Shown here: positions 16,505 to 24,775 of the stretch, piece after piece
How the letters are laid out: each line of letters starts with the position of its first letter
How positions within the stretch are numbered: position 1 is the first letter of the stretch
DNA from: Polaromonas sp. AER18D-145
Lineage (GTDB): Bacteria; Pseudomonadota; Gammaproteobacteria; Burkholderiales; Burkholderiaceae_C
Assembly: GCF_002379095.1 (NCBI RefSeq)
Contig: NZ_NBZV01000011.1
Coordinates: 33,948 to 97,947 of the forward strand
Reading direction: 5' to 3'
DNA length: 64,000 nt
Made by a program: the position numbers and the translations under genes
Notes under the pieces: generated by a model
What the model was told of the DNA's origin: nothing
The model's input: the letters and a program-made list of their open reading frames with translations, nothing else
The model's database searches: none

Positions 16505-17200
16505 TCAGACTTCCAGCCACTCCTTGCGGGTGTAGGCGTCGGCGCGCAGGCTTTCCGGCGTGCCCTCAAACACGATGCTGCCATGGCCCATGACCAGCGC
16601 CCGGTCCGAGATCGCCATGGCAATGGTCAGCTTCTGCTCAATCAGCAGCACTGAAATCCCCTTGGCCTTCAGGGTCTGCAGGTACTGGCCCACGAGTTCG
16701 ACAATCTTGGGCGCCAGCCCCTCGGTCGGCTCGTCGATGATGATCAGGTCCGGGTCGCCCATCAGCGCACGGCACAGCGTGAGCATCTGCTGCTCGCCGC
16801 CGGACAACACGCCGGCTTCGGTGTGCTGCCTTTCCCTCAGGCGCGGAAACATCTGGTACATGTCTTCAAACGACCAGCGGCTGCCTTTGCCCTTGCCTTT
16901 TTGCCCGAGCATGAGGTTCTGGTGCACGGTGAGCGTCGGGAAGATGTCGCGGTTTTCCGGCACATAACCAATGCCCAGGTGCGCTATCTCGTAGGCCTTC
17001 TGCCCGGTGATCCGCTGGCCTTTCCACTGGATGTCGCCTTCGCATTCCACCAGGCCCATGATGGCCTTGGCCGTGGTCGACCGACCCGAGCCGTTGCGGC
17101 CCAGCAGGGCGACGATTTCACCGGGCTGGACCTCAAAGTGGACCCCGTGCAGAACATGGCTCTTGCCGTAGTAGGCGTGGAGATTTTCTATTTTGAGCAT
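16505..17200 (-). CDS. livF: Liv-type ABC importer ATPase LivF
   Basis: The 231-aa ATPase has a Walker A region reading GRNGSGRST (residues about 35-43), with Arg where Lys is usual. The codon is CGG, so this is not a reading error on my part. LSGGEQQML (signature), LIIIDEPTEGLAP (Walker B) and H-loop region follow. It is the second ATPase of a branched-chain amino acid/amide-type importer and is 2 bp from livG. The Lys-to-Arg change conserves charge and seems to occur in related betaproteobacterial LivF-type proteins, so it may be functional. Confidence 0.88.
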   Translation of the reverse strand: MLKIENLHAYYGKSHVLHGVHFEVQPGEIVALLGRNGSGRSTTAKAIMGLVECEGDIQWKGQRITGQKAYEIAHLGIGYVPENRDIFPTLTVHQNLMLGQKGKGKGSRWSFEDMYQMFPRLRERQHTEAGVLSGGEQQMLTLCRALMGDPDLIIIDEPTEGLAPKIVELVGQYLQTLKAKGISVLLIEQKLTIAMAISDRALVMGHGSIVFEGTPESLRADAYTRKEWLEV

Positions 17201-17202
17201 GT

Positions 17203-17973
17203 TCAGTGTCCTCCCGCCTGGGAATCGGCCACGGCAGAGCCCAGGTAGGCCTCCTGCACCCGCGGGTTGGCGCGTACCGCTTCGGGCACGTCAAAGGCCA
17301 GAACCTCTCCGTAAACCACCACCGCGATCTTGTCGGCCAATCCGAACACCACCCCCATGTCGTGCTCCACTGTGAGCAAGGTCTTGCCTGTCGTGACCTC
17401 CTTGATCAGGCTGATGAAGCGGCTGGTTTCGCTGCGGCTCATGCCGGCGGTCGGCTCGTCGAGCAGGATGACGTTGGCACCGCCGGCAATGGTGATGCCG
17501 ATCTCCAGCGCGCGCTGCTCCGCGTAGGTCAGGTTGATGGCCAGCACGTCGCGCTTTTTGTCGAGCTTGATCATCTGCATGAGTTCGTCAGCGCGCTGGT
17601 TCGCGTCATCGAGGTCGGCCAGGAACTTCAGGAAGGTGTATTTGTAGCCTAGGCTCCACAGCACGCCGCAGCGCAGGTTCTCGAAGACACTGAGCTTGGG
17701 GAAGATGTTGGTGATCTGGAAGCTGCGCGACAGGCCGGCCCGGTTGATCTCGAACGGCTTCTTGCCGTCAATGCGCTGGCCGTTGAGCAACACCTCGCCG
17801 CTGGTGGGCGCAAAGCGCCCGCTGATCAGGTTGAACAGCGTGGATTTGCCGGCACCGTTGGGGCCGATGATGCCAATCCGCTCGCCGGCATTCACGGTCA
17901 GGTTCACCCCGCGGATGATTTCGGTCTTGCCGAAACTCTTGCGCAGGTCTTTGAGTTCAAGTGCGTAGGTCAT
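17203..17973 (-). CDS. livG: Liv-type ABC importer ATPase LivG
   Basis: The start is placed at 17973 (MTYALELKDLRKSF), the normal N-terminus; the frame extends further upstream only through repeat A. The 256-aa protein has GPNGAGKST (Walker A), the LivG-specific QxxxxFP region (SFQITNIFPKLSVFENL), YAEQRALEIGITIAGGANVILLDEPTAGM (signature and Walker B) and the long insertion typical of LivG. With LivF it forms the ATPase pair of the importer. Confidence 0.9.
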   Translation of the reverse strand: MTYALELKDLRKSFGKTEIIRGVNLTVNAGERIGIIGPNGAGKSTLFNLISGRFAPTSGEVLLNGQRIDGKKPFEINRAGLSRSFQITNIFPKLSVFENLRCGVLWSLGYKYTFLKFLADLDDANQRADELMQMIKLDKKRDVLAINLTYAEQRALEIGITIAGGANVILLDEPTAGMSRSETSRFISLIKEVTTGKTLLTVEHDMGVVFGLADKIAVVVYGEVLAFDVPEAVRANPRVQEAYLGSAVADSQAGGH

Positions 17974-18034
17974 ATTGCTTTCCACCCAGCCAGTGCACCG
18001 TACACGGCGGGGCCAAGGTACCGTCTGTACCAAC

Positions 18035-18121
18035 TGGGGCCGCGGAACCGGCTTTGCCGGGCAGCAGGCGCAGCGCCCCCCCGGGGGGCAGCGCAGTACA
18101 CGAAGTGACGAGCGTGGGGGC
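18035..18121 (-). repeat. Interspersed repeat A, copy 3
   Basis: GGGGCCGCGGAACCGGCTTT at the left and CGAGCGTGGGGGCT at the right; it ends directly at the livM stop codon. It separates livM from livG by about 148 bp, the only long gap between the permease and ATPase genes. Confidence 0.85.
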
Positions 18122-19411
18122 TCATAGTGCCTCCCTGCGCTTGATTTCTTTTTCAATGTATTCCTGGATCTCGCCCCACTCGTGCAGGAACTGCCGGCGC
18201 GTGACCTCGAACAGGCCCAGTCCGGTCAGCATGACAAGTGCCGCACCGAACCAGCTGTTGACGCTCTTGGCGTCCAGCGGCACGCCCAGAAACTCCAGCT
18301 TGGAGCCCAGCGTGGTATTGAGCTGCAGGTGGTAGACCATTTCGATCATGGCGCCGGCGCCCAGCAGCAGGACCAGCGCGGTGACCGCCAGCGCCAGGTA
18401 GCTGCCCCACAGTTGCCTGAGCTTGCCATACAGTGCCACGCGCAGGTTCATCATGATCAGGCTGGCAATGCCGCCGGGGGCGTACATGACCATGAACAGG
18501 AAAATCAGGCCAAGGTAAAGCAGCCAGGCCTTGGTGAACTCGGACAGCAGCACAAAGGCCAGCACCATCAGGATGGCCCCAATGATGGGCCCGAAAAAGA
18601 AGGTGGCGCCGCCCAGGAAGGTGAACAGCAGGTAGGCCCCCGAGCGTGCGGCGCCGACCACTTCCGCGGTGACGATCTCGAAATTGAGCGCGGCCAGTCC
18701 GCCCGAGATGCCGGCAAAAAAGCCGGCAATGATGAAGGCGATGTAGCGGACCTTCTGGGTGTCGTAGCCCACGAACTCCACGCGTTCCGGGTTGTCGCGC
18801 ACGGCATTGAGCATGCGGCCCAGCGGCGTTCGGGTGAAGGCGAACATGGCCGCGACCGCGACGAAGGTGTAGGCGGCGATCAGGTAATACACCTGGATCT
18901 GCGGACCGAAGGTGATGCCCAGCCGGGCAGTGCCGGTCACCCGGTTGCCTGACACGCCACCCTCCCCGCCAAAAAATTCCGGGATCATCAGCGACAGTGC
19001 AAAGACAAGTTCACCCAGGCCCAGCGTGATCATGGCAAAGGTTGTACCGGACTTGCGGGTGGTGACATAACCGAACAGCACCGCAAAACCCACGCCGGCC
19101 AGTCCGCCCACCATGGGCACGAGTGATACCGGCAGCGACAAGGAGCCGCTGGCGACGCTGTTGAGCGCATGGATGGCCAGAAACGAGCCCAGGCCGGTGT
19201 ACACCGCATGGCCGAAACTCAGCATGCCGCCCTGCCCCAGCAGCATGTTGTAGGACAGGCAGGCAATGATGGCAATGCCCATCTGGGACAGCACGGTCAT
19301 GGCCAGCCCGCTGCCAAACATCAGCGGCGCGACGGCAAGAACCAGGGCGAACAGCCCCCATGTGAGCCAGCGCCCGATGTTGAGCGGCGCAAATTGGTAA
19401 TGGTTTTTCAT
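18122..19411 (-). CDS. livM: Liv-type ABC importer permease LivM
   Basis: A 429-aa polytopic protein with about ten hydrophobic segments. YNMLLGQGGMLSFGHAVYTGLGSF near residue 53 and the EAA-like GRMLNAVRDNPERVEFVGYDTQKVRYIAFIIAGFFAGISGGL are family landmarks. The C-terminal 100 residues (two extra hydrophobic segments and an acidic/basic tail, EIQEYIEKEIKRREAL) extend beyond the shorter LivM proteins. Together with LivH it forms the transmembrane pore; it is 3 bp downstream of livH. Confidence 0.9.
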   Translation of the reverse strand: MKNHYQFAPLNIGRWLTWGLFALVLAVAPLMFGSGLAMTVLSQMGIAIIACLSYNMLLGQGGMLSFGHAVYTGLGSFLAIHALNSVASGSLSLPVSLVPMVGGLAGVGFAVLFGYVTTRKSGTTFAMITLGLGELVFALSLMIPEFFGGEGGVSGNRVTGTARLGITFGPQIQVYYLIAAYTFVAVAAMFAFTRTPLGRMLNAVRDNPERVEFVGYDTQKVRYIAFIIAGFFAGISGGLAALNFEIVTAEVVGAARSGAYLLFTFLGGATFFFGPIIGAILMVLAFVLLSEFTKAWLLYLGLIFLFMVMYAPGGIASLIMMNLRVALYGKLRQLWGSYLALAVTALVLLLGAGAMIEMVYHLQLNTTLGSKLEFLGVPLDAKSVNSWFGAALVMLTGLGLFEVTRRQFLHEWGEIQEYIEKEIKRREAL

Positions 19412-19414
19412 GAA

Positions 19415-20449
19415 TCAGCTCTCCCGCTTGCCCAGCAGGCCGCGGGGCCTGAAGATCAGGATGAGCACCAGGAACAGGTAGGGAAGGATGGGCGCCACCT
19501 GCGACAGCGTGAGCTTGATGTAGGAGTTGCCGGCCACGCCCGCACTGAGCGGCAAGCCGATCTGTTGCGCCAGGGTCGCCAGCGAATAGTCAAAAGCCAC
19601 GGCGAAGGTCTGGATGACGCCGATCAGCAAGGACGCCACGAACGCCCCCGACAGGGAGCCCATGCCGCCGACCACGACCACCACGAAGATGACGGAGCCC
19701 ACGGTGGCGGCCATGGCCGGCTCCGTGAGGAAGGTGCTGCCGCCGATCACGCCCGCCAGCCCTGCCAGGGCGGAGCCCGCGCCGAACACCATCATGAACA
19801 CGCGGGGAACGTTGTGGCCGAGGGACTCCACCGCTTCCGGATGTGTCAGCGCGGCCTGGATCACCATGCCGATGCGGGTGCGCGTCAGCAGCAGCCAGAC
19901 GGAAGCCAGCATCACCAGGGCGACCAGCATCATGAAGCCCCGGGTCGCGGGAAACGGCGAGCAGACGATGCGCACGGCGGCATCGGCCGCGCTGCACAGC
20001 TCCGCAGGCGCGGTGCCCCAGACCATGCTCAGGCCCTTGACGGAATCGTTGATCAGGGTGAAAACAGGCCCCTGAAGTACTGCGGGCGGGTGGAACTCGA
20101 CGGCAATGCGGCCCCAGATCAGTTGCACCAGCTCGACAATCACATAAGACAGGCCGAAGGTGATCAGCAACTCGGGGACGTGCCCGAACTTGTGCACCTT
20201 GCGCAAAAACTGGCGCTCAAACAGGGCGCCCAGCGCGCCGACGACCAGGGGCGCGGCGACCAGTGCCGGCCAGAACCCGACGAACTGGGCCACGGTGTAG
20301 CCCACATAGGCTCCCAGCATGTAAAAGCTGGCGTGCGCAAAATTCAGGACGCCCATCATGCTGAAAATCAGCGTGAGCCCGGAACTCAGCATGAACAGCA
20401 AAAGCCCGTAGCTCAGCCCGTTCAGCATCGAGATGATGAAAAACTCCAT
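19415..20449 (-). CDS. livH: Liv-type ABC importer permease LivH
   Basis: A 344-aa inner-membrane permease: N-terminal GLSYGLLLFMLSSGLTLIFSMMGVLNFAHASFYMLGAY is diagnostic. The EAA-like loop is RTRIGMVIQAALTHPEAVESLGHNVPRVFMMVFG, and the ending is RPRGLLGKRES. A periplasmic insertion (about residues 110-160, with Cys residues) is larger than in E. coli LivH, as in betaproteobacterial paralogues for non-amino-acid substrates. Confidence 0.9.
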   Translation of the reverse strand: MEFFIISMLNGLSYGLLLFMLSSGLTLIFSMMGVLNFAHASFYMLGAYVGYTVAQFVGFWPALVAAPLVVGALGALFERQFLRKVHKFGHVPELLITFGLSYVIVELVQLIWGRIAVEFHPPAVLQGPVFTLINDSVKGLSMVWGTAPAELCSAADAAVRIVCSPFPATRGFMMLVALVMLASVWLLLTRTRIGMVIQAALTHPEAVESLGHNVPRVFMMVFGAGSALAGLAGVIGGSTFLTEPAMAATVGSVIFVVVVVGGMGSLSGAFVASLLIGVIQTFAVAFDYSLATLAQQIGLPLSAGVAGNSYIKLTLSQVAPILPYLFLVLILIFRPRGLLGKRES

Positions 20450-20477
20450 TCCTGTCGACCTTCCTCATCGGTAAAAA

Positions 20478-20514
20478 GTAAAAAAGCCCGATACGGCAGA
20501 CCCGCTCGGGCTCC
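20478..20514 (-). terminator. Rho-independent terminator between livK-like gene and livH
   Basis: On the minus strand GAGCCCGAGCGGGTCTGCCG is followed by TATCGGGCTTTTTTAC: an AGCCCGA/TCGGGCT stem and a T6 tract. It lies just after the binding-protein stop and before livH, so it should let the binding protein be made in excess of the membrane parts. Confidence 0.8.
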
Positions 20515-20532
20515 TGGTTCAGGATGACTCGC

Positions 20533-21765
20533 TTACGGACGTTTCATCTGGCAGCTGGTCGGCGTGCTCGAGACATAGTTGGGGTATTCCTTCAGCGGAG
20601 CCATCGTCATGCCGGTCTTCTCGGGGCTGTAGGGATACTTGGCGTCGGCTTTCTGCCAGACCGACATGTACAGCGGTTGCTGCAACTGGTGGTCGGTCTT
20701 GCGCATTTCGACTTCACCGTTGAAGCTCTTGACCTTCAGGCCCTCCATCGCGGCAGCCACTTTCACCGGATCGGTGGATTTGGCCTTGGCCATGGCCGCG
20801 CCCAGCATTTCATAGATGCGGATGGTGGAGCCGGTGTAGAAGTCGTCGTTGTACTTGGCGTTGAACTCCTTCATCCATTTGTCCATCTGCCCACCCATGT
20901 TGTAGTGGTTGTAGGCGATCTGGTAGACGCGGCCGGCACCATTGGTGCCCAACGCTGTGGGGGTGCCCGTGACGCCAGCGTAGTAGGTGAAGAACTTGCC
21001 GGTGTAGCCGTTTTCGTTGGCGGCCTTGATCAGCAGGGACAGGTCGGAACCCCAGTTGCCGGTGATCACGGTGTCGGCGCCCGAGGCCTTGATCTTGGCG
21101 ATGTACGGTGCGAAGTCGCGCGTCTGTGCCAGCGGATGCAGGTCTTCGCCCACGATCTGGATATCAGGACGCTTGCGCGCCAGGGATTCCTTGGCGTATT
21201 TGGCGACCTGGTGACCGTGGGAGTAATTCTGGTTCAGCAGGTAGACTTTTTTGATGTCCTTCTGGTCCACCATGAAGCTGGACATGGCTTCCATTTTCAT
21301 CGACGTGTCGGCATCAAACCGGAAGTGCCAGTAGCTGCACTTGCTGTTGGTCAGGTCCGGGTCCACCGCCGAGTCATTGAGGTACAGCACTTCCTTGCCG
21401 GGATTGCGTTCATTGTGTTTGGTGATGGCATCTGACAGGGCCACCGCCACCGAAGAGCCGTTGCCCTGAATGATGTAGCGCGCGCCCTGGTCGATGGCGG
21501 CTTTCAGCGCGTTCAGGCTTTCTGCGGGGCTGAGTTTGTTGTCGATGGGGGTGATTTCAAACTTCACGCCAGCCGGGTTGCCGGCGCCGCTGAATTTTTC
21601 GGCAAAGAACTGGTAGCCCTTGATCTGGCTGACGCCCACCGGTCCCAGCAACCCGGTCAGAGGGTCAATTCGGACCATCTTGACGGTCTCGCCCTTTTGG
21701 GCGAAGGACACACCGGCAGCCATCATCATGGCCGTCGCTGCAACAATTTTCATGGTCAATTTCAT
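20533..21765 (-). CDS. Periplasmic substrate-binding protein of the Liv-type importer
   Basis: The start ATG at 21765 has AAGGAGA upstream and gives a clean signal peptide (MKLTMKIVAATAMMMAAGVSFA, cut before QKG). The 410-aa protein has the type I periplasmic-binding fold of LivJ/LivK-like proteins (KMVRIDPLTGLLGPVGVSQIKGYQFF; YIIQGNGSSVAVALSDA; KVYLLNQNYSHGHQ). The ligand is not certain; the neighbouring acyl-CoA synthetase suggests a carboxylate rather than an amino acid. A terminator follows, consistent with high expression. Confidence 0.88.
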   Translation of the reverse strand: MKLTMKIVAATAMMMAAGVSFAQKGETVKMVRIDPLTGLLGPVGVSQIKGYQFFAEKFSGAGNPAGVKFEITPIDNKLSPAESLNALKAAIDQGARYIIQGNGSSVAVALSDAITKHNERNPGKEVLYLNDSAVDPDLTNSKCSYWHFRFDADTSMKMEAMSSFMVDQKDIKKVYLLNQNYSHGHQVAKYAKESLARKRPDIQIVGEDLHPLAQTRDFAPYIAKIKASGADTVITGNWGSDLSLLIKAANENGYTGKFFTYYAGVTGTPTALGTNGAGRVYQIAYNHYNMGGQMDKWMKEFNAKYNDDFYTGSTIRIYEMLGAAMAKAKSTDPVKVAAAMEGLKVKSFNGEVEMRKTDHQLQQPLYMSVWQKADAKYPYSPEKTGMTMAPLKEYPNYVSSTPTSCQMKRP

Positions 21766-21893
21766 CAAATGTCTCCTTGTTAACTGATAAGGGCAGAGTA
21801 CAAGTTTTTGTGCGCTGCAGCGTAGGGGATTGCCCGTAAAAACCGGCCTGGCTATCGCGCAGGTGACAAAGTACCGTGGCAGAAAAATCCGGG

Positions 21894-21912
21894 CATTCCG
21901 CAGCGCGGAATG
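21894..21912. promoter_or_regulatory. 19-bp palindrome upstream of the binding-protein gene, possible operator
   Basis: CATTCCGCAGCGCGGAATG has perfect 8-bp arms around a 3-nt centre. It lies 129 bp upstream of the binding-protein start and 44 bp downstream of the acyl-CoA synthetase stop. TTCCGC-n-GCGGAA palindromes resemble operators of IclR-type regulators of acid catabolism. No T run follows, so it is unlikely to be a terminator. Confidence 0.45.
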
Positions 21913-21955
21913 AACCGCGCTGCCCGGCCCGTTGCCGGCCACGGCAAGGCTGGCA

Positions 21956-23584
21956 TCACACGCCGGGCAAGGTGTAGTCCTTGAGCTGCTCGCGCAGGCG
22001 TGTCTTGAGCATTTTTCCGGTCGCGCCCAGGGGAATCGCATCGACAAACACGACGTCGTCGGGAATCTGCCACTTGGCCGTCTTGCCTTCGTAGAAACTG
22101 AGCAATTCCTCGCGGGTGACTTCGGCGCCCGGCTTTTTCACCACCGCGATGATGGGTCGCTCGTCCCACTTGGGATGCCTCACGCCAATGCAGGCCGCCA
22201 TGGCCACGGCGGGATGCGCCACGGCGATGTTTTCAATGTCGATGGAGCTGATCCACTCGCCGCCCGACTTGATCACGTCCTTGCTGCGGTCGGTGATCTG
22301 CATGTAGCCATCGGGGTCGATGGTGGCGACGTCGCCGGTCGGGAACCAGCCGTCGATCAGCGGATTGCCGCCCTCGCCCTTGAAGTACTCGGCAATGATC
22401 CAGGGGCCCTTGACATGCAGGTCGCCGAATGCCTTGCCGTCCCAGACGATTTCCTTGCCTTCGGGGTCGACAATTTTCATGTCCACACCGTAGATCGCCC
22501 GCCCCTGCTTGAGCCGGATCTTCATCTGCTCGTCCTTGGACATGCTCAGGTGCTTGTTCTTCAGCGTACACAGCGTGCCCAGCGGCGACATCTCGGTCAT
22601 GCCCCAGGCGTGCAGCACCTCGACGCCGTAGTCCTCCTGGAAGGCGTGGATCATCGCGGGGGGACAGGCCGAGCCGCCAATGACCGTGCGCTTGAGCGTG
22701 GAGAATTTGAGGCCGGCGGGCTTCATGTGGCCCAGCATCATCTGCCAAACGGTGGGCACGCCGGCGGCATAGGACACCTTCTCGGCTTCGATCAGTTCAT
22801 AAATCGACTTGCCGTCCAGTGCCGGACCGGGAAACACCAGCTTGGCGCCAGTCAGCGCGGCCGAGTACGGAATGCCCCAGGCGTTGACGTGGAACATGGG
22901 CACCACGGGCAGGATGGAATCGCGTGCGCTCAGGCACATCACGTCGGGCAGCGCCGCGGCGTAGGCATGCAGGATGGTCGAGCGGTGGCTGTACAGCGCC
23001 GCTTTCGGGTTGCCCGTGGTGCCGCTGGTGTAACACATGCTCGAGGCCGAGTTCTCGTCAAAACTGGGCCAGCGGTAGTCGGTCGGGTGCGGGGCGATCC
23101 AGGCTTCGTAGCTGCTCAGATTGGGGATGCCGCTGTCCGCGGGCAGCTTGTCCGCATCACACAGCGCGATGTAATGCTTGATGGTCGTGCACTTCGCATG
23201 GAAGGCCTGGACCAGCGGGAGGAAGGACATGTCAAAACACAGCACCTGGTCCTCGGCGTGGTTGGCGATCCAGGCGACCAGGTCAGGGTGCAGGCGCGGG
23301 TTCAGCGTGTGCAGCACACGGCCGGAGCCGCTGACGCCGAAATACAGCTCAAGGTGGCGGTAGCCGTTCCATGCCAGCGTGGCGACCCGGTCGCTGAACT
23401 GCAGCTTGAGCGCATCCAGCGCGCCGGCCACCTGGCGCGAGCGGCGCGCCACATCCCGGTAGGTGTAGCGGTGAATGTCGCCTTCCACACGGCGCGAAAC
23501 AATCTCTGCATCGCCGTGATGGCGCTCCGCAAAATCGATCAGCGATGAAATCAGCAGTGGCTGGTTTTGCATCAAACCCAACAT
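21956..23584 (-). CDS. AMP-forming acyl-CoA synthetase (AlkK/DmdB-like)
   Basis: The start is placed at 23584 (MLGLMQNQPLLISSLIDFAERH), the usual N-terminus of this subfamily, with AAGGAAA upstream. The 542-aa enzyme has CYTSGTTGNPKAALYSHRS (P-loop, near residue 185), HAWGMTEMSPLG, GWFPTGDVATIDPDGYMQITDRSKDVIKSGGEWIS and the C-terminal catalytic Lys region GKMLKTRLR. It activates a medium-chain or other carboxylate to its CoA thioester. It precedes the Liv-type importer genes on the same strand, so import and activation of the same compound is plausible. Confidence 0.88.
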   Translation of the reverse strand: MLGLMQNQPLLISSLIDFAERHHGDAEIVSRRVEGDIHRYTYRDVARRSRQVAGALDALKLQFSDRVATLAWNGYRHLELYFGVSGSGRVLHTLNPRLHPDLVAWIANHAEDQVLCFDMSFLPLVQAFHAKCTTIKHYIALCDADKLPADSGIPNLSSYEAWIAPHPTDYRWPSFDENSASSMCYTSGTTGNPKAALYSHRSTILHAYAAALPDVMCLSARDSILPVVPMFHVNAWGIPYSAALTGAKLVFPGPALDGKSIYELIEAEKVSYAAGVPTVWQMMLGHMKPAGLKFSTLKRTVIGGSACPPAMIHAFQEDYGVEVLHAWGMTEMSPLGTLCTLKNKHLSMSKDEQMKIRLKQGRAIYGVDMKIVDPEGKEIVWDGKAFGDLHVKGPWIIAEYFKGEGGNPLIDGWFPTGDVATIDPDGYMQITDRSKDVIKSGGEWISSIDIENIAVAHPAVAMAACIGVRHPKWDERPIIAVVKKPGAEVTREELLSFYEGKTAKWQIPDDVVFVDAIPLGATGKMLKTRLREQLKDYTLPGV

Positions 23585-23932
23585 GGTTTTGTTTCCTTTC
23601 TTGTCCGCTAAAAATTCTGTGCCGTTCGGCAGCCTGGTAAGCGCATGGTAACGCCCGTGAAGCGAGTTCTGGACCCACCAGCGCCTCAATCAGCACCTTG
23701 GCGACAGCGCAGGGACGGTGTCTTTGTTTTTCTTGACGTGCATCACGGTCGGCCAGGTGCCGGGCCCGCCACGCGAACCACCATGCCGCACTGTGCGCCG
23801 CTGCGTCCGGTGCCGGCAAGAGATGTCGTTGCTCCGACAGTTTGTAGGTACAAACCCCATGCCACTCCCCGTGGCGCTCGGACATTCCAAACCGGCCAGG
23901 TCGTGCCCCGCGGCTGCGGAGACAATCGTTCC
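23585..23932. other. Divergent intergenic region with a 16-bp inverted repeat
   Basis: 348 bp between the acyl-CoA synthetase and the Crp/Fnr gene. The only clear structure is GTTTGTAGGTACAAAC at 23840-23855 (6-bp perfect arms, 4-bp centre). It could be a binding site for the adjacent regulator and is about 80 bp from that gene's start. No gene, tRNA or repeat is seen here. Confidence 0.4.
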
Positions 23933-24625
23933 ATGTCCCTTGAAGAAGCCGTTTTCCCGCACCACCGCTTTTTGCGCAGCCAGCCGTGGTTTGCCGCCCT
24001 CCCTGCCGACACCCAGACCCGACTGCTGGAGCGCACCCTCACGCTGTCGGGCCGCAAAGGCGAGGTCATGCTGGCGGCGGGTTCGCCGGTCAAGGGCTGG
24101 TATGCCGTGCTGTCGGGGCTGGTCAAGCTGCAAAGCACCTCCTGCACCGGTCGGGTGTCGGCTTTTCTCGGGGTGCCGGACGGCGAGTGGTTTGGCGAGG
24201 GCTCGGTCCTGAAAACCGAGCCGCGCCGTTATGACGTGATTGCCCTGCGCGACACTTTGCTGCTGTGCCTGCCGCGCGCCCAGTTCGATGAATTGCTGGC
24301 CCACAGCCTGCCCTTCAACCACTTTCTGGTGGCGCACCTGAACCGGCGCCTGGGCCAGGCCATGACCATCATCGAGGCGGAGCGCCTGCGCTCCCCCGAG
24401 CAGCGTGTGGCCCTGTACCTGACCCGCGTGTTCTGGCAGGGCCGGCGCCGGCTGGTGCTGTCGCAGGAAGAACTCGGCCACCTGGCCGGGCTGTCGCGGC
24501 AGACGGTCAACCGCGCCCTCAAGACGCTGGAGCAGGAAGGCCTGGTGTCGCTGGAGTTTGGCCGTGTCGCCATGCTCGATGAACAGGCCCTGGCCGCGTA
24601 TGCCGTCCGGCCCGAGGGAGGATAG
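23933..24625 (+). CDS. Crp/Fnr-family transcriptional regulator
   Basis: The start at ATG 23933 gives a 230-aa protein of normal family length; the frame is open upstream but without support. Residues about 15-125 form the cyclic-nucleotide-binding-like beta-barrel (GEVMLAAGSPVKGWYAVLSGLVKL; GEWFGEGSVL). The long dimer helix follows, then a winged HTH (LSQEELGHLAGLSRQTVNRALKTLEQEGLV, about residues 178-210). No Fnr-type N-terminal Cys cluster is present, so it is unlikely to sense oxygen through an Fe-S cluster. It is divergent from the acyl-CoA synthetase and may control it. Confidence 0.88.
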   Translation: MSLEEAVFPHHRFLRSQPWFAALPADTQTRLLERTLTLSGRKGEVMLAAGSPVKGWYAVLSGLVKLQSTSCTGRVSAFLGVPDGEWFGEGSVLKTEPRRYDVIALRDTLLLCLPRAQFDELLAHSLPFNHFLVAHLNRRLGQAMTIIEAERLRSPEQRVALYLTRVFWQGRRRLVLSQEELGHLAGLSRQTVNRALKTLEQEGLVSLEFGRVAMLDEQALAAYAVRPEGG

Positions 24626-24720
24626 GGCCCCCACGCTTGTCGCTTCGCGTACTGCGCTGCCCCCCGAGGGGGCACTGCGCCTGCGGCCCGGCGAAGCCGG
24701 TTCCGCGGCCCCGGCTGGCC
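24626..24720 (+). repeat. Interspersed repeat A, copy 4
   Basis: GGCCCCCACGCTTGTCGCTT, then CTGCCCCCCGAGGGGGCACT and the CGGCGAAGCCGGTTCCGCGG palindrome. It starts one base after the regulator stop codon and is in the opposite orientation to copies 1-3. Confidence 0.85.
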
Positions 24721-24775
24721 AAAACGGCTTAACCCCACCGGCACAGGGCTGCGGGCCGCATAGGACAATGACCGC

